The translations under genes and the position numbers were made by a program. Below the pieces are notes generated by a model. The model was not told the DNA's origin. It searched no databases and worked only from the letters and a program-made list of their open reading frames with translations. From assembly GCF_013032455.1 (NCBI RefSeq), contig NZ_WQCF01000008.1, forward strand, positions 62,001-126,000: a stretch of 64,000 nt of DNA, written 5' to 3'. The DNA is from Ruegeria atlantica (GTDB taxonomy: Bacteria > Pseudomonadota > Alphaproteobacteria > Rhodobacterales > Rhodobacteraceae). How positions within the stretch are numbered: the first letter of the stretch is position 1; each line of letters begins with the position of its first letter. Positions 25,340-33,201 of the stretch are shown piece by piece.

Positions 25340-25660
25340 ATACAGCAGCCCGTAGAGAGTGGCTGCCCCGGTAAAGATAGCCGCAAGCACGTTCTTGGTG
25401 ATCACGCCGACAGACAGTGCGACCGCTGCTGCGGTCATGCGCGGGACATCCGGCTGGCCTTCGGTGGCGGTAGGCCACATGACGAGCGGCGCGATCAGCG
25501 CCGGGATGATGGCAACGGCCGTATAGCGCAGATGGCGCAGCAGCCATGGCGGCATCGGGCGGTCCCCGACCAGACCGATAAAGGTAAAGCGCAAGGCAAA
25601 GCTGCCGATGGCCAGACCGATGATCACGATCCACATGGTTGTAGCGTCGATCTGGGTCAT
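25328..25660 (-). CDS. azlD: AzlD family branched-chain amino-acid transport protein
   Basis: A 110-residue protein with about three to four hydrophobic segments (WIVIIGLAIGSFALRFTFIG at the N-terminus, a central PALIAPLVM block, and a C-terminal NVLAAIFTGAATLYGLLYLLG). It is the small partner of AzlC; the pair exports branched-chain amino acids or analogues such as azaleucine. Its ATG overlaps the azlC stop (ATGA), and it converges with the lipoprotein gene. Confidence 0.9.
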   Translation of the reverse strand: MTQIDATTMWIVIIGLAIGSFALRFTFIGLVGDRPMPPWLLRHLRYTAVAIIPALIAPLVMWPTATEGQPDVPRMTAAAVALSVGVITKNVLAAIFTGAATLYGLLYLLG

Positions 25661-26379
25661 GTTCTTTCCCGCTCCAGCTTGCGTTCCAACATCAGCTCAG
25701 CTTGTGCGCCGGCCATCATGCCTGCCGCCCCGGCAATCAGCAGGCCCAGATTATAGGGAACTGCAACCGCCAGTAACGCGACAACGATGGCGACCAGAGC
25801 GGCCACCACATGCGCCAACGTACGCATCATCGGCCCGATCATGGCCAGAAAGGTGATCGGTAGCGCGAAATCCAGCGCCCAGCTTTCCGGGATTCGCGTG
25901 CCCAGCACTGCCCCCAGATACGATGCAAGAATCCACAGCGGAGTGATCAGTGTGACCGTGCCAATGAAATAGGCCATTCGCTGGGGCACGGTCATTTGTG
26001 GCTCTTTTTCGAACCGTACGATCGAACAGGCATAGGACTGATCCACCGTCAGGTAGGCGGCACAAGCCCGTTGCCATAGGGGCGCGGCCCCCAGATAAGG
26101 CGTCAGAGAGGCAGAATACATCGCCACCCGCAAATTTACCGCCAGCGCCGAGGCCAATACGATGGCGGTGGGTGTATTGTCCTGCAGCAATTGCAGTGCC
26201 GTGAACTGTGCGGCCCCCGCGAACACGGTGGCGGAAAAGGCGATGGTCTGGACGATGTCCAACCCGGCTTCGGTCGCAAAAACGCCGAATAGGGTGCCGA
26301 AAGGGATCGCGACGAAAATGAACGGGGACCCGTCGCGTAAACCCTTCCAGAAGTATGACTTGGATGTGGTGTCTGCCAT
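25657..26379 (-). CDS. azlC: AzlC family branched-chain amino-acid exporter
   Basis: A 240-residue membrane protein with about seven hydrophobic segments. Family features: FIFVAIPFGTLFGVFATEAG at the N-terminus, FAGAAQFTALQLL, and LRVAMYSASLTPYLG. It works with AzlD to export branched-chain amino acids. The start codon lies inside the palindrome CCATGG shared with the divergently read fdhD start, so the two operons start on top of each other with no separate leader; promoters of each must lie inside the other's coding region. Confidence 0.92.
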   Translation of the reverse strand: MADTTSKSYFWKGLRDGSPFIFVAIPFGTLFGVFATEAGLDIVQTIAFSATVFAGAAQFTALQLLQDNTPTAIVLASALAVNLRVAMYSASLTPYLGAAPLWQRACAAYLTVDQSYACSIVRFEKEPQMTVPQRMAYFIGTVTLITPLWILASYLGAVLGTRIPESWALDFALPITFLAMIGPMMRTLAHVVAALVAIVVALLAVAVPYNLGLLIAGAAGMMAGAQAELMLERKLERERT

Positions 26380-27319
26380 GGCTAAATCCTATGGTGTCCG
26401 CAGCAGAAGTAGCGGTCTTGGGAAAGGGTTGCAATTGGTTACGGAACTGGATGTCTCGGACTACATCATCGCCCCAGATCCCGGCGCGGCGCGATTGACT
26501 CGTGCAGTTGAGGGCGTGGACCAGAATGGAGAGGTCAGCCATATCTCGGTTGTCGAGGAGCGCCCTTTGACGATTTTCCTGAATAAACAGGAAATCGTGA
26601 CCGCAATGACCATCGGCGACTATCCAGAATACCTGGCGCTGGGGTTCCTGCGCAATCAGGGCATGCTGCTGTCGGATGATGAGATCACGCGCGTCGATTA
26701 CGATGATGACTTGGAAACCGTGGTTGTCCGCACAGCGCGCGAGACTTCTTATGAGGACAAGCTGAAGAAAAAGACCCGCACCAGCGGTTGCGCAGTAGGC
26801 ACCGTGTTCGGCGATATGATGGAGGGGCTCGAGGACGTGCGCCTGCCTCAGGTTCAGGTGCGCACCTCGTGGCTGTATGATTTGGCGGCCAAGATCAACC
26901 GCACCCCGTCGCTGTATCTTGAGGCTGGGGCGATCCACGGCACCGTCCTGTGTCGCGAAAATCGCCCGCTGGTCTATATGGAAGACGTGGGCCGCCACAA
27001 CGCGGTCGACAAGATCGCAGGCTGGATGCTGTCCGAGGGTGCGGCAGCGGAGGATAAGATTCTCTACACGACCGGTCGTTTGACCTCGGAAATGGTGATC
27101 AAGACGGCGATGATGGGCATCCCGGTTCTGGCATCCCGCTCGGGATTCACCGCCTGGGGTGTCGAGATTGCGCGCGAGGTCGGTCTGACCCTGATCGGCC
27201 GTATGCGCGGGCAGCGGTTTGTCTGCCTGTCGGGCGAGGACCGGTTGGTGCGTGACGTTGATCCGGCGACTGTTCAGGTTGAGGATAAGAAACATCGCAG
27301 GAAAAGTGCCAATGGCTGA
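26378..27319 (+). CDS. fdhD: Formate dehydrogenase accessory sulfurtransferase FdhD
   Basis: A 313-residue protein that delivers sulfur to the molybdenum cofactor of formate dehydrogenases, using a persulfide. Motifs: IGDYPEYLALGFLRNQG, TSGCAVGTVFG, HGTVLCRENRPLVYMEDVGR, HNAVDKIAGWML, TTGRLTSEMVIKTAMMGIPV. The CxxC of E. coli FdhD (Cys121/Cys124) is here reduced to a single Cys (C138 in GCAVG). The start is uncertain: ATG 26378 overlaps the azlC ATG, while TTG 26437 is preceded by GGAAAGGG at good spacing. First gene of the operon fdhD-mobA-mobB-moeA. Confidence 0.92.
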   Translation: MAKSYGVRSRSSGLGKGLQLVTELDVSDYIIAPDPGAARLTRAVEGVDQNGEVSHISVVEERPLTIFLNKQEIVTAMTIGDYPEYLALGFLRNQGMLLSDDEITRVDYDDDLETVVVRTARETSYEDKLKKKTRTSGCAVGTVFGDMMEGLEDVRLPQVQVRTSWLYDLAAKINRTPSLYLEAGAIHGTVLCRENRPLVYMEDVGRHNAVDKIAGWMLSEGAAAEDKILYTTGRLTSEMVIKTAMMGIPVLASRSGFTAWGVEIAREVGLTLIGRMRGQRFVCLSGEDRLVRDVDPATVQVEDKKHRRKSANG

Positions 27320-27968
27320 GGCGGCAAGAAAACCACTTGGCGTAATTCTAGCAGGCGGTCTTGCCACCCGAATGGGTGGTGGCGACAAGGGGCTGCTGCA
27401 GGTGGGCGGCCAAAGCCTGTTGCACCACGTGATCGAACGGCTGCAACCTCAAGTGGCTGGAGTCGCGCTGAATGCCAATGGTGATCCTGAACGGTTCGCC
27501 GATCTGAATCTGCCCATCCTACCCGACACGATCGAAGGTTTCGCTGGTCCTTTGGCGGGCGTTTTGGCGGGGCTCGAATGGGCGGCCACGCAAGGGGCTG
27601 ACAGTATCGTCACCGCTGCCGCCGACACACCGTTTTTTCCGCGCGATCTGGTGGCGCGCCTTCTGCAGGCAGCCGAAGGGCAAACCCATCCCCTGGTGCT
27701 GGCCACCACGCCGCGTACTGGGGATGAGGCGCTGAAATCCGGCGGGGGTAAGCGGATCAACCGGCATCCGACCTTTGGCCTCTGGCCTGTGGCGCTGCGC
27801 GATGATCTGCGGGATGCATTGAACGACGGGTTGCGCAAGGTCGTGCTGTGGACCGATCAACATGACGGGCGTGAGGCGCTGTTTCCGGCGGAGCCGTTCG
27901 ACCCGTTTTTCAACGTCAACACGCCTGATGATCTGGCACGGGCCGAACAACTGCAGGAGCAGGCATGA
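27312..27968 (+). CDS. mobA: Molybdenum cofactor guanylyltransferase MobA
   Basis: A 218-residue nucleotidyltransferase that adds GMP to molybdenum cofactor to form bis-MGD, used by enzymes such as formate dehydrogenase. Motifs: GVILAGGLATRMGGGDKGLL (P-loop type start) and VTAAADTPFFPRDL (metal-binding D), plus FFNVNTPDDL at the end. It overlaps fdhD by 8 bp and mobB by 4 bp. The ATG at 27312 is preferred to a longer upstream reading lying within fdhD. Confidence 0.95.
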   Translation: MAEAARKPLGVILAGGLATRMGGGDKGLLQVGGQSLLHHVIERLQPQVAGVALNANGDPERFADLNLPILPDTIEGFAGPLAGVLAGLEWAATQGADSIVTAAADTPFFPRDLVARLLQAAEGQTHPLVLATTPRTGDEALKSGGGKRINRHPTFGLWPVALRDDLRDALNDGLRKVVLWTDQHDGREALFPAEPFDPFFNVNTPDDLARAEQLQEQA

Positions 27969-28456
27969 GGGTCTACGGCGTCACCGGCTGGAAAAACGCA
28001 GGCAAAACCGGGCTTATGGAGCGGCTGGTGGCCGAGATCACCAGACGTGGTTTTACAGTATCGACCCTGAAACATGCCCATCACCGCGTCGATGTCGATC
28101 AGGAAGGTACCGACAGCTATCGACACCGGCTTGCGGGGGCATCCGAAGTGTTGCTGGCCTCGGGTCAGCGTATCGCCCTCATGCAAGAGCTGCGCGGTGC
28201 GCCTGAGCCATCTTTGGAAGACCTTCTGGGGCGCTTGTCGCCTGTCGATCTGGTGCTGATCGAAGGGTTCAAGCGCGAAGCCCATCCCAAGGTCGAAGCG
28301 TTTCGGGCCGAGGTGGGTAATGCTCTGATGGCTCCTGAAAACACCACTATTCGCGCCGTTGCCAGTGACACGCCGCTGAATGTGAAGGTGCCGGTTTTCG
28401 ATCTGAACGACACCGAATCTATCGCAAATTTCATCCTGCAGGAGGTTGGTTTGTGA
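27965..28456 (+). CDS. mobB: Molybdopterin-guanine dinucleotide biosynthesis protein MobB
   Basis: A 163-residue GTP-binding protein that assists MobA in forming the guanine dinucleotide cofactor. The P-loop reads GVTGWKNAGKTGLMERL and the second motif STLKHAHHRVDVDQEGTDS, with a D/E site in VDLVLIEGFKREAHPK. Length and order are standard. It overlaps both mobA and the moeA fusion by 4 bp. Confidence 0.95.
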   Translation: MRVYGVTGWKNAGKTGLMERLVAEITRRGFTVSTLKHAHHRVDVDQEGTDSYRHRLAGASEVLLASGQRIALMQELRGAPEPSLEDLLGRLSPVDLVLIEGFKREAHPKVEAFRAEVGNALMAPENTTIRAVASDTPLNVKVPVFDLNDTESIANFILQEVGL

Positions 28457-30528
28457 CCGGTTTCGACAGTTTCGCCATGGTCGACTGGTCCAGCGGCAAC
28501 GATACCGGCCCCCGACCGCGTAAGGATGCGATCTGGGCTTGTGTGGTGCGCAAGGGCGAAGCGGAAGAGCCGATGTATCTCAGAAACCGCGGCATTGCTG
28601 AACTGTGGTTGCGAAACCTGATCGAGACCGAGATTGCCGCCAGTCGGCGGCTGTTTCTGGGCTTCGATTTCCCTTTTGGCTATCCCAAAGGTTTTGCCCG
28701 TGCGCTGACGGGATCGGATGATCCGCTGAAACTGTGGGATTGGTTCGAACGCCGGACTGAGGACTCGCCCAAGGCCAACAATCGATTCGATCTGGCTGGT
28801 GAGATCAACCGGCACTTTGGCGGTAAAGGTCCGTTCTGGTTCAACGGTCTGCAACGCGACATCGACGGCCTGCCCAAAAATAAATCTGATTACCAAAATC
28901 CCTTCCCCGAGCGCCGGGCTGTCGAACTGATGCCGGAAGCCAAGGGCAGCTTTTCCTGCTGGCAGATGGGCGGTGCCGGGGCAGTCGGGGGTCAGGTAAT
29001 GATGGGCCTGCCAGTGCTGGCCCGCTTGCGTCACGCATTTGCCGGGCAGATCTCAGTTTGGCCGTTCGAGGCGCTGGACACGCCGGTTGCCTTCGTGGAA
29101 ATCTGGCCCTCGCTGACCCTTGGGGCTGCGCCGGACGGGCGGATCAAGGATGCCTGGCAGGTTGAACAGGTTGCCCAGTCACTTGCACGGATGCAGGTCG
29201 AGGAACTGGCGCAACATCTGAACGTGAACGCAGCAGAGGAAGGTTGGATTTTGGGAGTGTCACAGAGCAAACCGAATATCGCACCGCCGCCACTGCGTAA
29301 CGATTGTTTCGCTTTGCCCGCCGGAGTGAACTGGACGCCGGTGGACGATGCACTGGCGCTGTTGCGTGAGCGGTTGACTGTGGTCGCAACGCCCGAAAGG
29401 GTCGCACTGTCACAGGCCGCAGGGCGTATTTTGACTGAGGATGTCCTTGCGAACCGTTCGAACCCGCCGCAACCGAATACGGCGGTGGATGGTTATGGAT
29501 TTGCTGGTGCTGCCCAAGAGGGCGCGCAAGTCATGCCTCTGTATCCGGGGCGGGCGGCTGCGGGCATGCCTTTTGACGGGACTGTGCCGGATGGTCATGC
29601 CGTGCGCGTGCTGACGGGTGCCGCTCTGCCTGACGGCGTGGATACGGTCATTCTGGAAGAAGATGTGACGGTTCAGGACAACCACATCGCTTTTCACGGG
29701 CCTTTGAAACAGGGCGCCAACACCCGCCGCGCTGGCGAGGATGTGGCCGAGGGAAATCTGGTTCTGCCCGCCGGGCGCAGGCTGACGCCCGCCGATCTGG
29801 CCTTGCTGTCGGCAACGGGCATCGCGGAAATCCATGTGCGCAAGACCTTGCGCGTGGCAGTTCTGTCCACCGGGGATGAACTGGTTGAGCCCGGTGAAAC
29901 CGCTGGGCCCGGTCAGATATTTGATGCCAATCGGCCAATGCTTTTGTCGCTGATTGATCGGATGGGGTTTCAGCCGGTGGATTTGGGGCGCGTGCCGGAT
30001 GATCGCGCAGCGTTGCGCGACCGGTTGAACAACGCGTCAAAGCAGGCGGATGTGATCCTGACCAGCGGCGGAGCGTCCGCCGGGGATGAAGATCACGTCT
30101 CGGCCCTGCTGCGCGAGGCAGGTGCGATGCAGGAATGGCGGATTGCGCTGAAACCGGGTCGCCCTCTGGCGTTGGGCCTGTGGAACGGCACGCCAGTGTT
30201 TGGTCTGCCCGGAAACCCGGTGGCGGCTATGGTCTGCACTTTGATCTTTGCCCGCCCGGCGCTGGGGCTAATGGCAGGTGAGGGGTGGCAAGAGCCGCAG
30301 GCTTTTGATCTGCCTGCTGCCTTTGAAAAACGCAAGAAAGCGGGCCGTCGCGAGTATCTGCGCGCCCGTGTCAGGGATGGTCGGGCCGAGGTGTTCGCCT
30401 CGGAAGGGTCGGGCCGGATCAGCGGGCTAAGCTGGGCCGAAGGGCTGGTCGAAATTGAAGACGGTGCGCGTCATATCAAACCGGGCGATATGGTCCGGTT
30501 CATCCCCTATGGCAGTTTTGGGCTTTAG
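28453..30528 (+). CDS. moeA: Fusion of a DUF429-like domain with molybdopterin molybdotransferase MoeA
   Basis: A 691-residue two-part protein. Residues about 285-691 form a full MoeA, which inserts molybdate into adenylylated molybdopterin: PNTAVDGYGF, STGDELVEPGE, SGGASAGDEDHV, KPGRPLALG and GLPGNPVAAMV. Residues 1-280 are an unrelated domain with AMVDWSSGND (D11), LGFDFPFGYPKG (D72) and FVEIWPSLT (E216); this spacing of acidic residues and the GFDxPxGxP block resemble DUF429-type RNase H-like domains. E. coli MoeA lacks it. The function of the extra domain is unknown. The gene ends the operon and overlaps the convergent gene at its stop. Confidence 0.9.
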   Translation: MTGFDSFAMVDWSSGNDTGPRPRKDAIWACVVRKGEAEEPMYLRNRGIAELWLRNLIETEIAASRRLFLGFDFPFGYPKGFARALTGSDDPLKLWDWFERRTEDSPKANNRFDLAGEINRHFGGKGPFWFNGLQRDIDGLPKNKSDYQNPFPERRAVELMPEAKGSFSCWQMGGAGAVGGQVMMGLPVLARLRHAFAGQISVWPFEALDTPVAFVEIWPSLTLGAAPDGRIKDAWQVEQVAQSLARMQVEELAQHLNVNAAEEGWILGVSQSKPNIAPPPLRNDCFALPAGVNWTPVDDALALLRERLTVVATPERVALSQAAGRILTEDVLANRSNPPQPNTAVDGYGFAGAAQEGAQVMPLYPGRAAAGMPFDGTVPDGHAVRVLTGAALPDGVDTVILEEDVTVQDNHIAFHGPLKQGANTRRAGEDVAEGNLVLPAGRRLTPADLALLSATGIAEIHVRKTLRVAVLSTGDELVEPGETAGPGQIFDANRPMLLSLIDRMGFQPVDLGRVPDDRAALRDRLNNASKQADVILTSGGASAGDEDHVSALLREAGAMQEWRIALKPGRPLALGLWNGTPVFGLPGNPVAAMVCTLIFARPALGLMAGEGWQEPQAFDLPAAFEKRKKAGRREYLRARVRDGRAEVFASEGSGRISGLSWAEGLVEIEDGARHIKPGDMVRFIPYGSFGL

Positions 30529-31517
30529 TCGAAGGTCCCCGCAACCCGCCCCAGCAACATGAAGGCTCGCGCGGTGCGGGTTTCCCCCAGCGAGGTCAGG
30601 TCGGCATCGCTGGCCTCGGGTTCAAACGCGACGATCATGTGGTCAAAGCGCCGTAGGAAATGATGCGCGGCGTCGCGAAAGATCGGGTCCTGTTTCATTC
30701 GCGCAGCGGTCAGCGCCAGAGACGAGCGGTCGCGGATACCCCCGAGTGCGGCCACTGAACGCCCACGTGCACCTTGTGCGAACTGGCGCCAGATTTCAGG
30801 GCGGGCCATGTCGGGACGCAGGTCATCCATATAGATGCCTTCCTGGCTGAGCAGGGTCAGAACGTCTTGCGAGGCTTGTACCAACTGCGCGGTCTTGCGG
30901 TCTTTCAGCGCCAGACGCAGGGCGTTGAAGCCTTCGGTGTCTTCCTGAGTTTCGGGAAAATTCAGCGCGCGGATGAAGATATCCGTGCTCAGCGGCGGAG
31001 AAATATCCTCGGCCTGGGTGCCCAATTCAAGCGAGGTTTGATCGCTTGCCCCGTTTGGTTCCGCCACGGGGACGGGTTCCGTGCGCTTGGTCGAAAACGT
31101 GGCCAGCGCGTTTTCGGTCTTTTTCGCGGTTTCCGCAATTTCATCCAGTTTTTTGGTGACTGCTGGTTCATGCGAAATGGCGGCGCGCTGCTGCTGCCCC
31201 ACATAAGCCTGCCGGAGCGCGTCAATGGCGGTTTGAAGGCGCTCGCTTTCCTCGCGCATGATGCGGCTGGCGCGCATGGCCATCGCGGCGACCCAGATCA
31301 TAGCCACTGGCAAAAATACGGCCAGCAGGGTGATCACGAAGCCGCCGCCCTGAATGTTGTCAGGCAGCACGAGAAACAAAACCGCAATGACCAGCCAGAT
31401 CACGCTAAGCACGACGGCCGCGATCTCGATCGAGGTAATGGACGGCTCCGAGGGCTTGTCATAGACGCCCAGTGAAGTCGGCCGCTCTGTTTCGTGCTCA
31501 GGTGTGGGCTCGGACAT
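30525..31517 (-). CDS. Membrane protein of unknown function with coiled-coil region
   Basis: A 330-residue protein: polar N-terminus, two hydrophobic segments (about 28-50 and 59-80), a charged helix-forming stretch (about 85-145, RIMREESERLQTAIDALRQA, KKLDEIAETAKKTENALATF) likely to form a coiled coil, a Pro/Ser linker, and a C-terminal domain of about 150 residues (KDRKTAQLVQASQDVLTLLS, HFLRRFDHMIVAFEPEASD). I do not recognise a named family; similar proteins occur next to greA in related bacteria to my recollection. It is 13 bp downstream of greA's stop on the other side, i.e. upstream of greA? no: it is read first, and greA is read separately from 32001; both run on the minus strand with greA first, so this gene follows greA by 13 bp and is probably cotranscribed. 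Confidence 0.75.
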   Translation of the reverse strand: MSEPTPEHETERPTSLGVYDKPSEPSITSIEIAAVVLSVIWLVIAVLFLVLPDNIQGGGFVITLLAVFLPVAMIWVAAMAMRASRIMREESERLQTAIDALRQAYVGQQQRAAISHEPAVTKKLDEIAETAKKTENALATFSTKRTEPVPVAEPNGASDQTSLELGTQAEDISPPLSTDIFIRALNFPETQEDTEGFNALRLALKDRKTAQLVQASQDVLTLLSQEGIYMDDLRPDMARPEIWRQFAQGARGRSVAALGGIRDRSSLALTAARMKQDPIFRDAAHHFLRRFDHMIVAFEPEASDADLTSLGETRTARAFMLLGRVAGTFD

Positions 31518-31530
31518 GGGGATGCTCCGA

Positions 31531-32001
31531 TCAGGCGTACTCGATACTCAGAACTTCATAGGAGCGTACCCCACCGGGGGTACGTACCTCGACACTGTCA
31601 CCTTCGTCCTTGCCGATCAGGGCACGGGCGATGGGGGACTTTATGTTCAGCAGGCCGTTTTCGATATTGGCCTCATACTCACCCACGATCTGCCAGGTCT
31701 TTTCTTCGTCGGTGTCTTCGTCGACCAGAGTAACCTTGGCGCCGAACTTGATCGCGCCCGACAGCTTGGCCGGGTCGATCACATCGGCCAATGACAGGAT
31801 GCCTTCCAGCTCTTTGATCCGACCTTCGATAAAGCCCTGTTTTTCACGGGCCGAATGATACTCGGCGTTTTCCTTCAGGTCACCAAGTTCACGGGCGGTT
31901 GCGATCGCTTCGATGATCGCAGGGCGCTCAACTGATTTCAGGTTCTTCAGCTCTGCCGCAAGCGCGGCATTGCCCGCAGGCGTCATTGGAATTTTTTCCA
32001 T
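31531..32001 (-). CDS. greA: Transcription elongation factor GreA
   Basis: A 156-residue factor that enters the RNA polymerase secondary channel and triggers cleavage of backtracked RNA. The N-terminal coiled coil carries the acidic tip ([20 protein letters not shown], with D and E at the loop) and the C-terminal FKBP-like domain ends [19 protein letters not shown] chose ATG 32001 (MEKIPMTP), giving the usual length; a GTG at 32016 is upstream. The leader contains a strong hairpin (CGCCCCG 32030-32036 with CGGGGCG 32054-32060) between the VOC gene and greA. The unknown membrane protein follows 13 bp after its stop. Confidence 0.95.
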   Translation of the reverse strand: MEKIPMTPAGNAALAAELKNLKSVERPAIIEAIATARELGDLKENAEYHSAREKQGFIEGRIKELEGILSLADVIDPAKLSGAIKFGAKVTLVDEDTDEEKTWQIVGEYEANIENGLLNIKSPIARALIGKDEGDSVEVRTPGGVRSYEVLSIEYA

Positions 32002-32141
32002 GTTCTTGTCGTCCACGCAGAAAGTGATGCGCCCCGCCGCATGGAACCAGCGTCGGGGCGATTTGATGGGTTGCTGATTACCTGACCCAAATGAAGCGTG
32101 AAATGCAAGAGGGATTGGCCGTGCAACGCGCGGAATACGGC

Positions 32142-32522
32142 CTAGTTGTAACTAATCACTTCGAACTCGATGTCATTGTCATCGTTGAAATAGAACCGTT
32201 TGCCGGGTTCGTAATCCGCATGTGATTTTGGAGTGAACCCTGCAGCGATCACTTTCTGCTCGGTTGCGTCGATATCTTCGACCAGAACACCCACATGGTT
32301 CAGCCCACCGACAATGTCATAGCTGCTTTCTTCAGACAGTTTTGGATCGCTGGGCGCGTAGAGCGCGAGATAGGTATGCTGACTGCCCACATGCAACGTA
32401 TATCCGCCTGCAATCGCCGGGCCTTCCCAGCGGGTTTTCCAGCCAAAAACCTTGTGCATCCACGCAGCCGATGCTTGCGGGTCGCGGACGGTAAAATTGG
32501 TATGTTCAAGCGTCGCCATCAT
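32142..32522 (-). CDS. VOC (glyoxalase/dioxygenase superfamily) protein, probable SoxR target
   Basis: A 126-residue single VOC-fold protein: [20 protein letters not shown] at the N-terminus, [20 protein letters not shown] and [16 protein letters not shown] at the end. Such proteins bind a divalent metal and include lyases, thiol transferases and drug-sequestering proteins; here the residues H8, H~88 and E~121 would be metal ligands. The start has an AAGGAG site. It is divergent from soxR, and its promoter contains a sox-box-like sequence with a 19-bp spacer, so induction by redox-cycling compounds is a reasonable inference. Confidence 0.85.
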   Translation of the reverse strand: MMATLEHTNFTVRDPQASAAWMHKVFGWKTRWEGPAIAGGYTLHVGSQHTYLALYAPSDPKLSEESSYDIVGGLNHVGVLVEDIDATEQKVIAAGFTPKSHADYEPGKRFYFNDDNDIEFEVISYN

Positions 32523-32559
32523 GGGATCTCCTTTTCAGTCTTGAGGCGTGTCGCGACTC

Positions 32560-32590
32560 ACCGTAATTTCTAAACCTAACTTGAGGTCAA
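32560..32590 (-). promoter_or_regulatory. Probable SoxR-controlled promoter of the VOC gene
   Basis: On the minus strand, -35 TTGACC (32590-32585) and -10-like TACGGT (32565-32560) are separated by 19 bp, the long spacer used by MerR-family activators. Inside, CCTCAAGTTAGGTTTAGA (32586-32569) matches the E. coli soxS box CCTCAAGTTAACTTGAGG at 14 of 18 positions, with the first ten identical. SoxR is encoded divergently next door, so the element may serve both genes. Confidence 0.7.
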
Positions 32591-32610
32591 GGTAATTATA
32601 AGGAAAAGTC

Positions 32611-33066
32611 ATGGCCATTTCTGAAGGGTTGGCAATTGGCGCATTGGCCCGGCGTACCGGTTTGGCTGTTTCAGCCATTCGGTATTACGAGGCGCAGGGC
32701 CTGATCGCTCCTTGGCGTAACGCAGGCGGCCAGCGGCGGTATCAGCGCGCAGATATCCGGCGCCTGAGCTTTATCATGATCGCGCAGCAATTTGGCCTGT
32801 CCCTTCCAGAAATTCGCGAGGTACTGTCTGGGTTGCCCGGAAACCGCACGCCAACGCCGCAGGATTGGAAGGATATCAGCGTCGGATTGCGGGCCCATCT
32901 GGATAAGCGAATCGCCACCCTGACGCGATTGCGCGACAATCTGGACGGCTGCATCGGCTGCGGCTGCCTGAGCCTGCCGAAATGTGCCCTTTACAACCCG
33001 GATGACCGTGCCAAAACCTATGGTAGCGGTCCCAGGTACCTTATGGGGGACGCTCCCGAGGCATAA
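32611..33066 (+). CDS. soxR: Redox-sensing transcriptional activator SoxR
   Basis: A 151-residue MerR-family regulator. The N-terminal winged helix reads AIGALARRTGLAVSAIRYYE and GGQRRYQRADIRRL; a dimerisation helix follows; near the C-terminus CIGCGCLSLPKC (C114, C117, C119, C125) is the CX2CXCX5C site that holds the 2Fe-2S cluster whose oxidation activates SoxR. Length matches E. coli SoxR. In most non-enteric bacteria SoxR controls a few genes responding to redox-active metabolites; here the divergent VOC gene is the obvious target. No soxS is present. Confidence 0.95.
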   Translation: MAISEGLAIGALARRTGLAVSAIRYYEAQGLIAPWRNAGGQRRYQRADIRRLSFIMIAQQFGLSLPEIREVLSGLPGNRTPTPQDWKDISVGLRAHLDKRIATLTRLRDNLDGCIGCGCLSLPKCALYNPDDRAKTYGSGPRYLMGDAPEA

Positions 33067-33201
33067 CTGCCGTATTGCTGCTGTATTACGCCGTGTTTCG
33101 ATTGACCAAGGTCTTGCCAACCGGGTAATCAGCCGAGAAACAAAATTGCGCCAACCATGCGGTGAAAGCGCCAATTCGGAATGTTAGCTAAGGAGCCCGC
33201 G

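Noticed and set aside
30525-31517. Possible membrane sensor kinase
   Set aside because: No H-box or ATPase motifs; only two membrane segments and a coiled coil.
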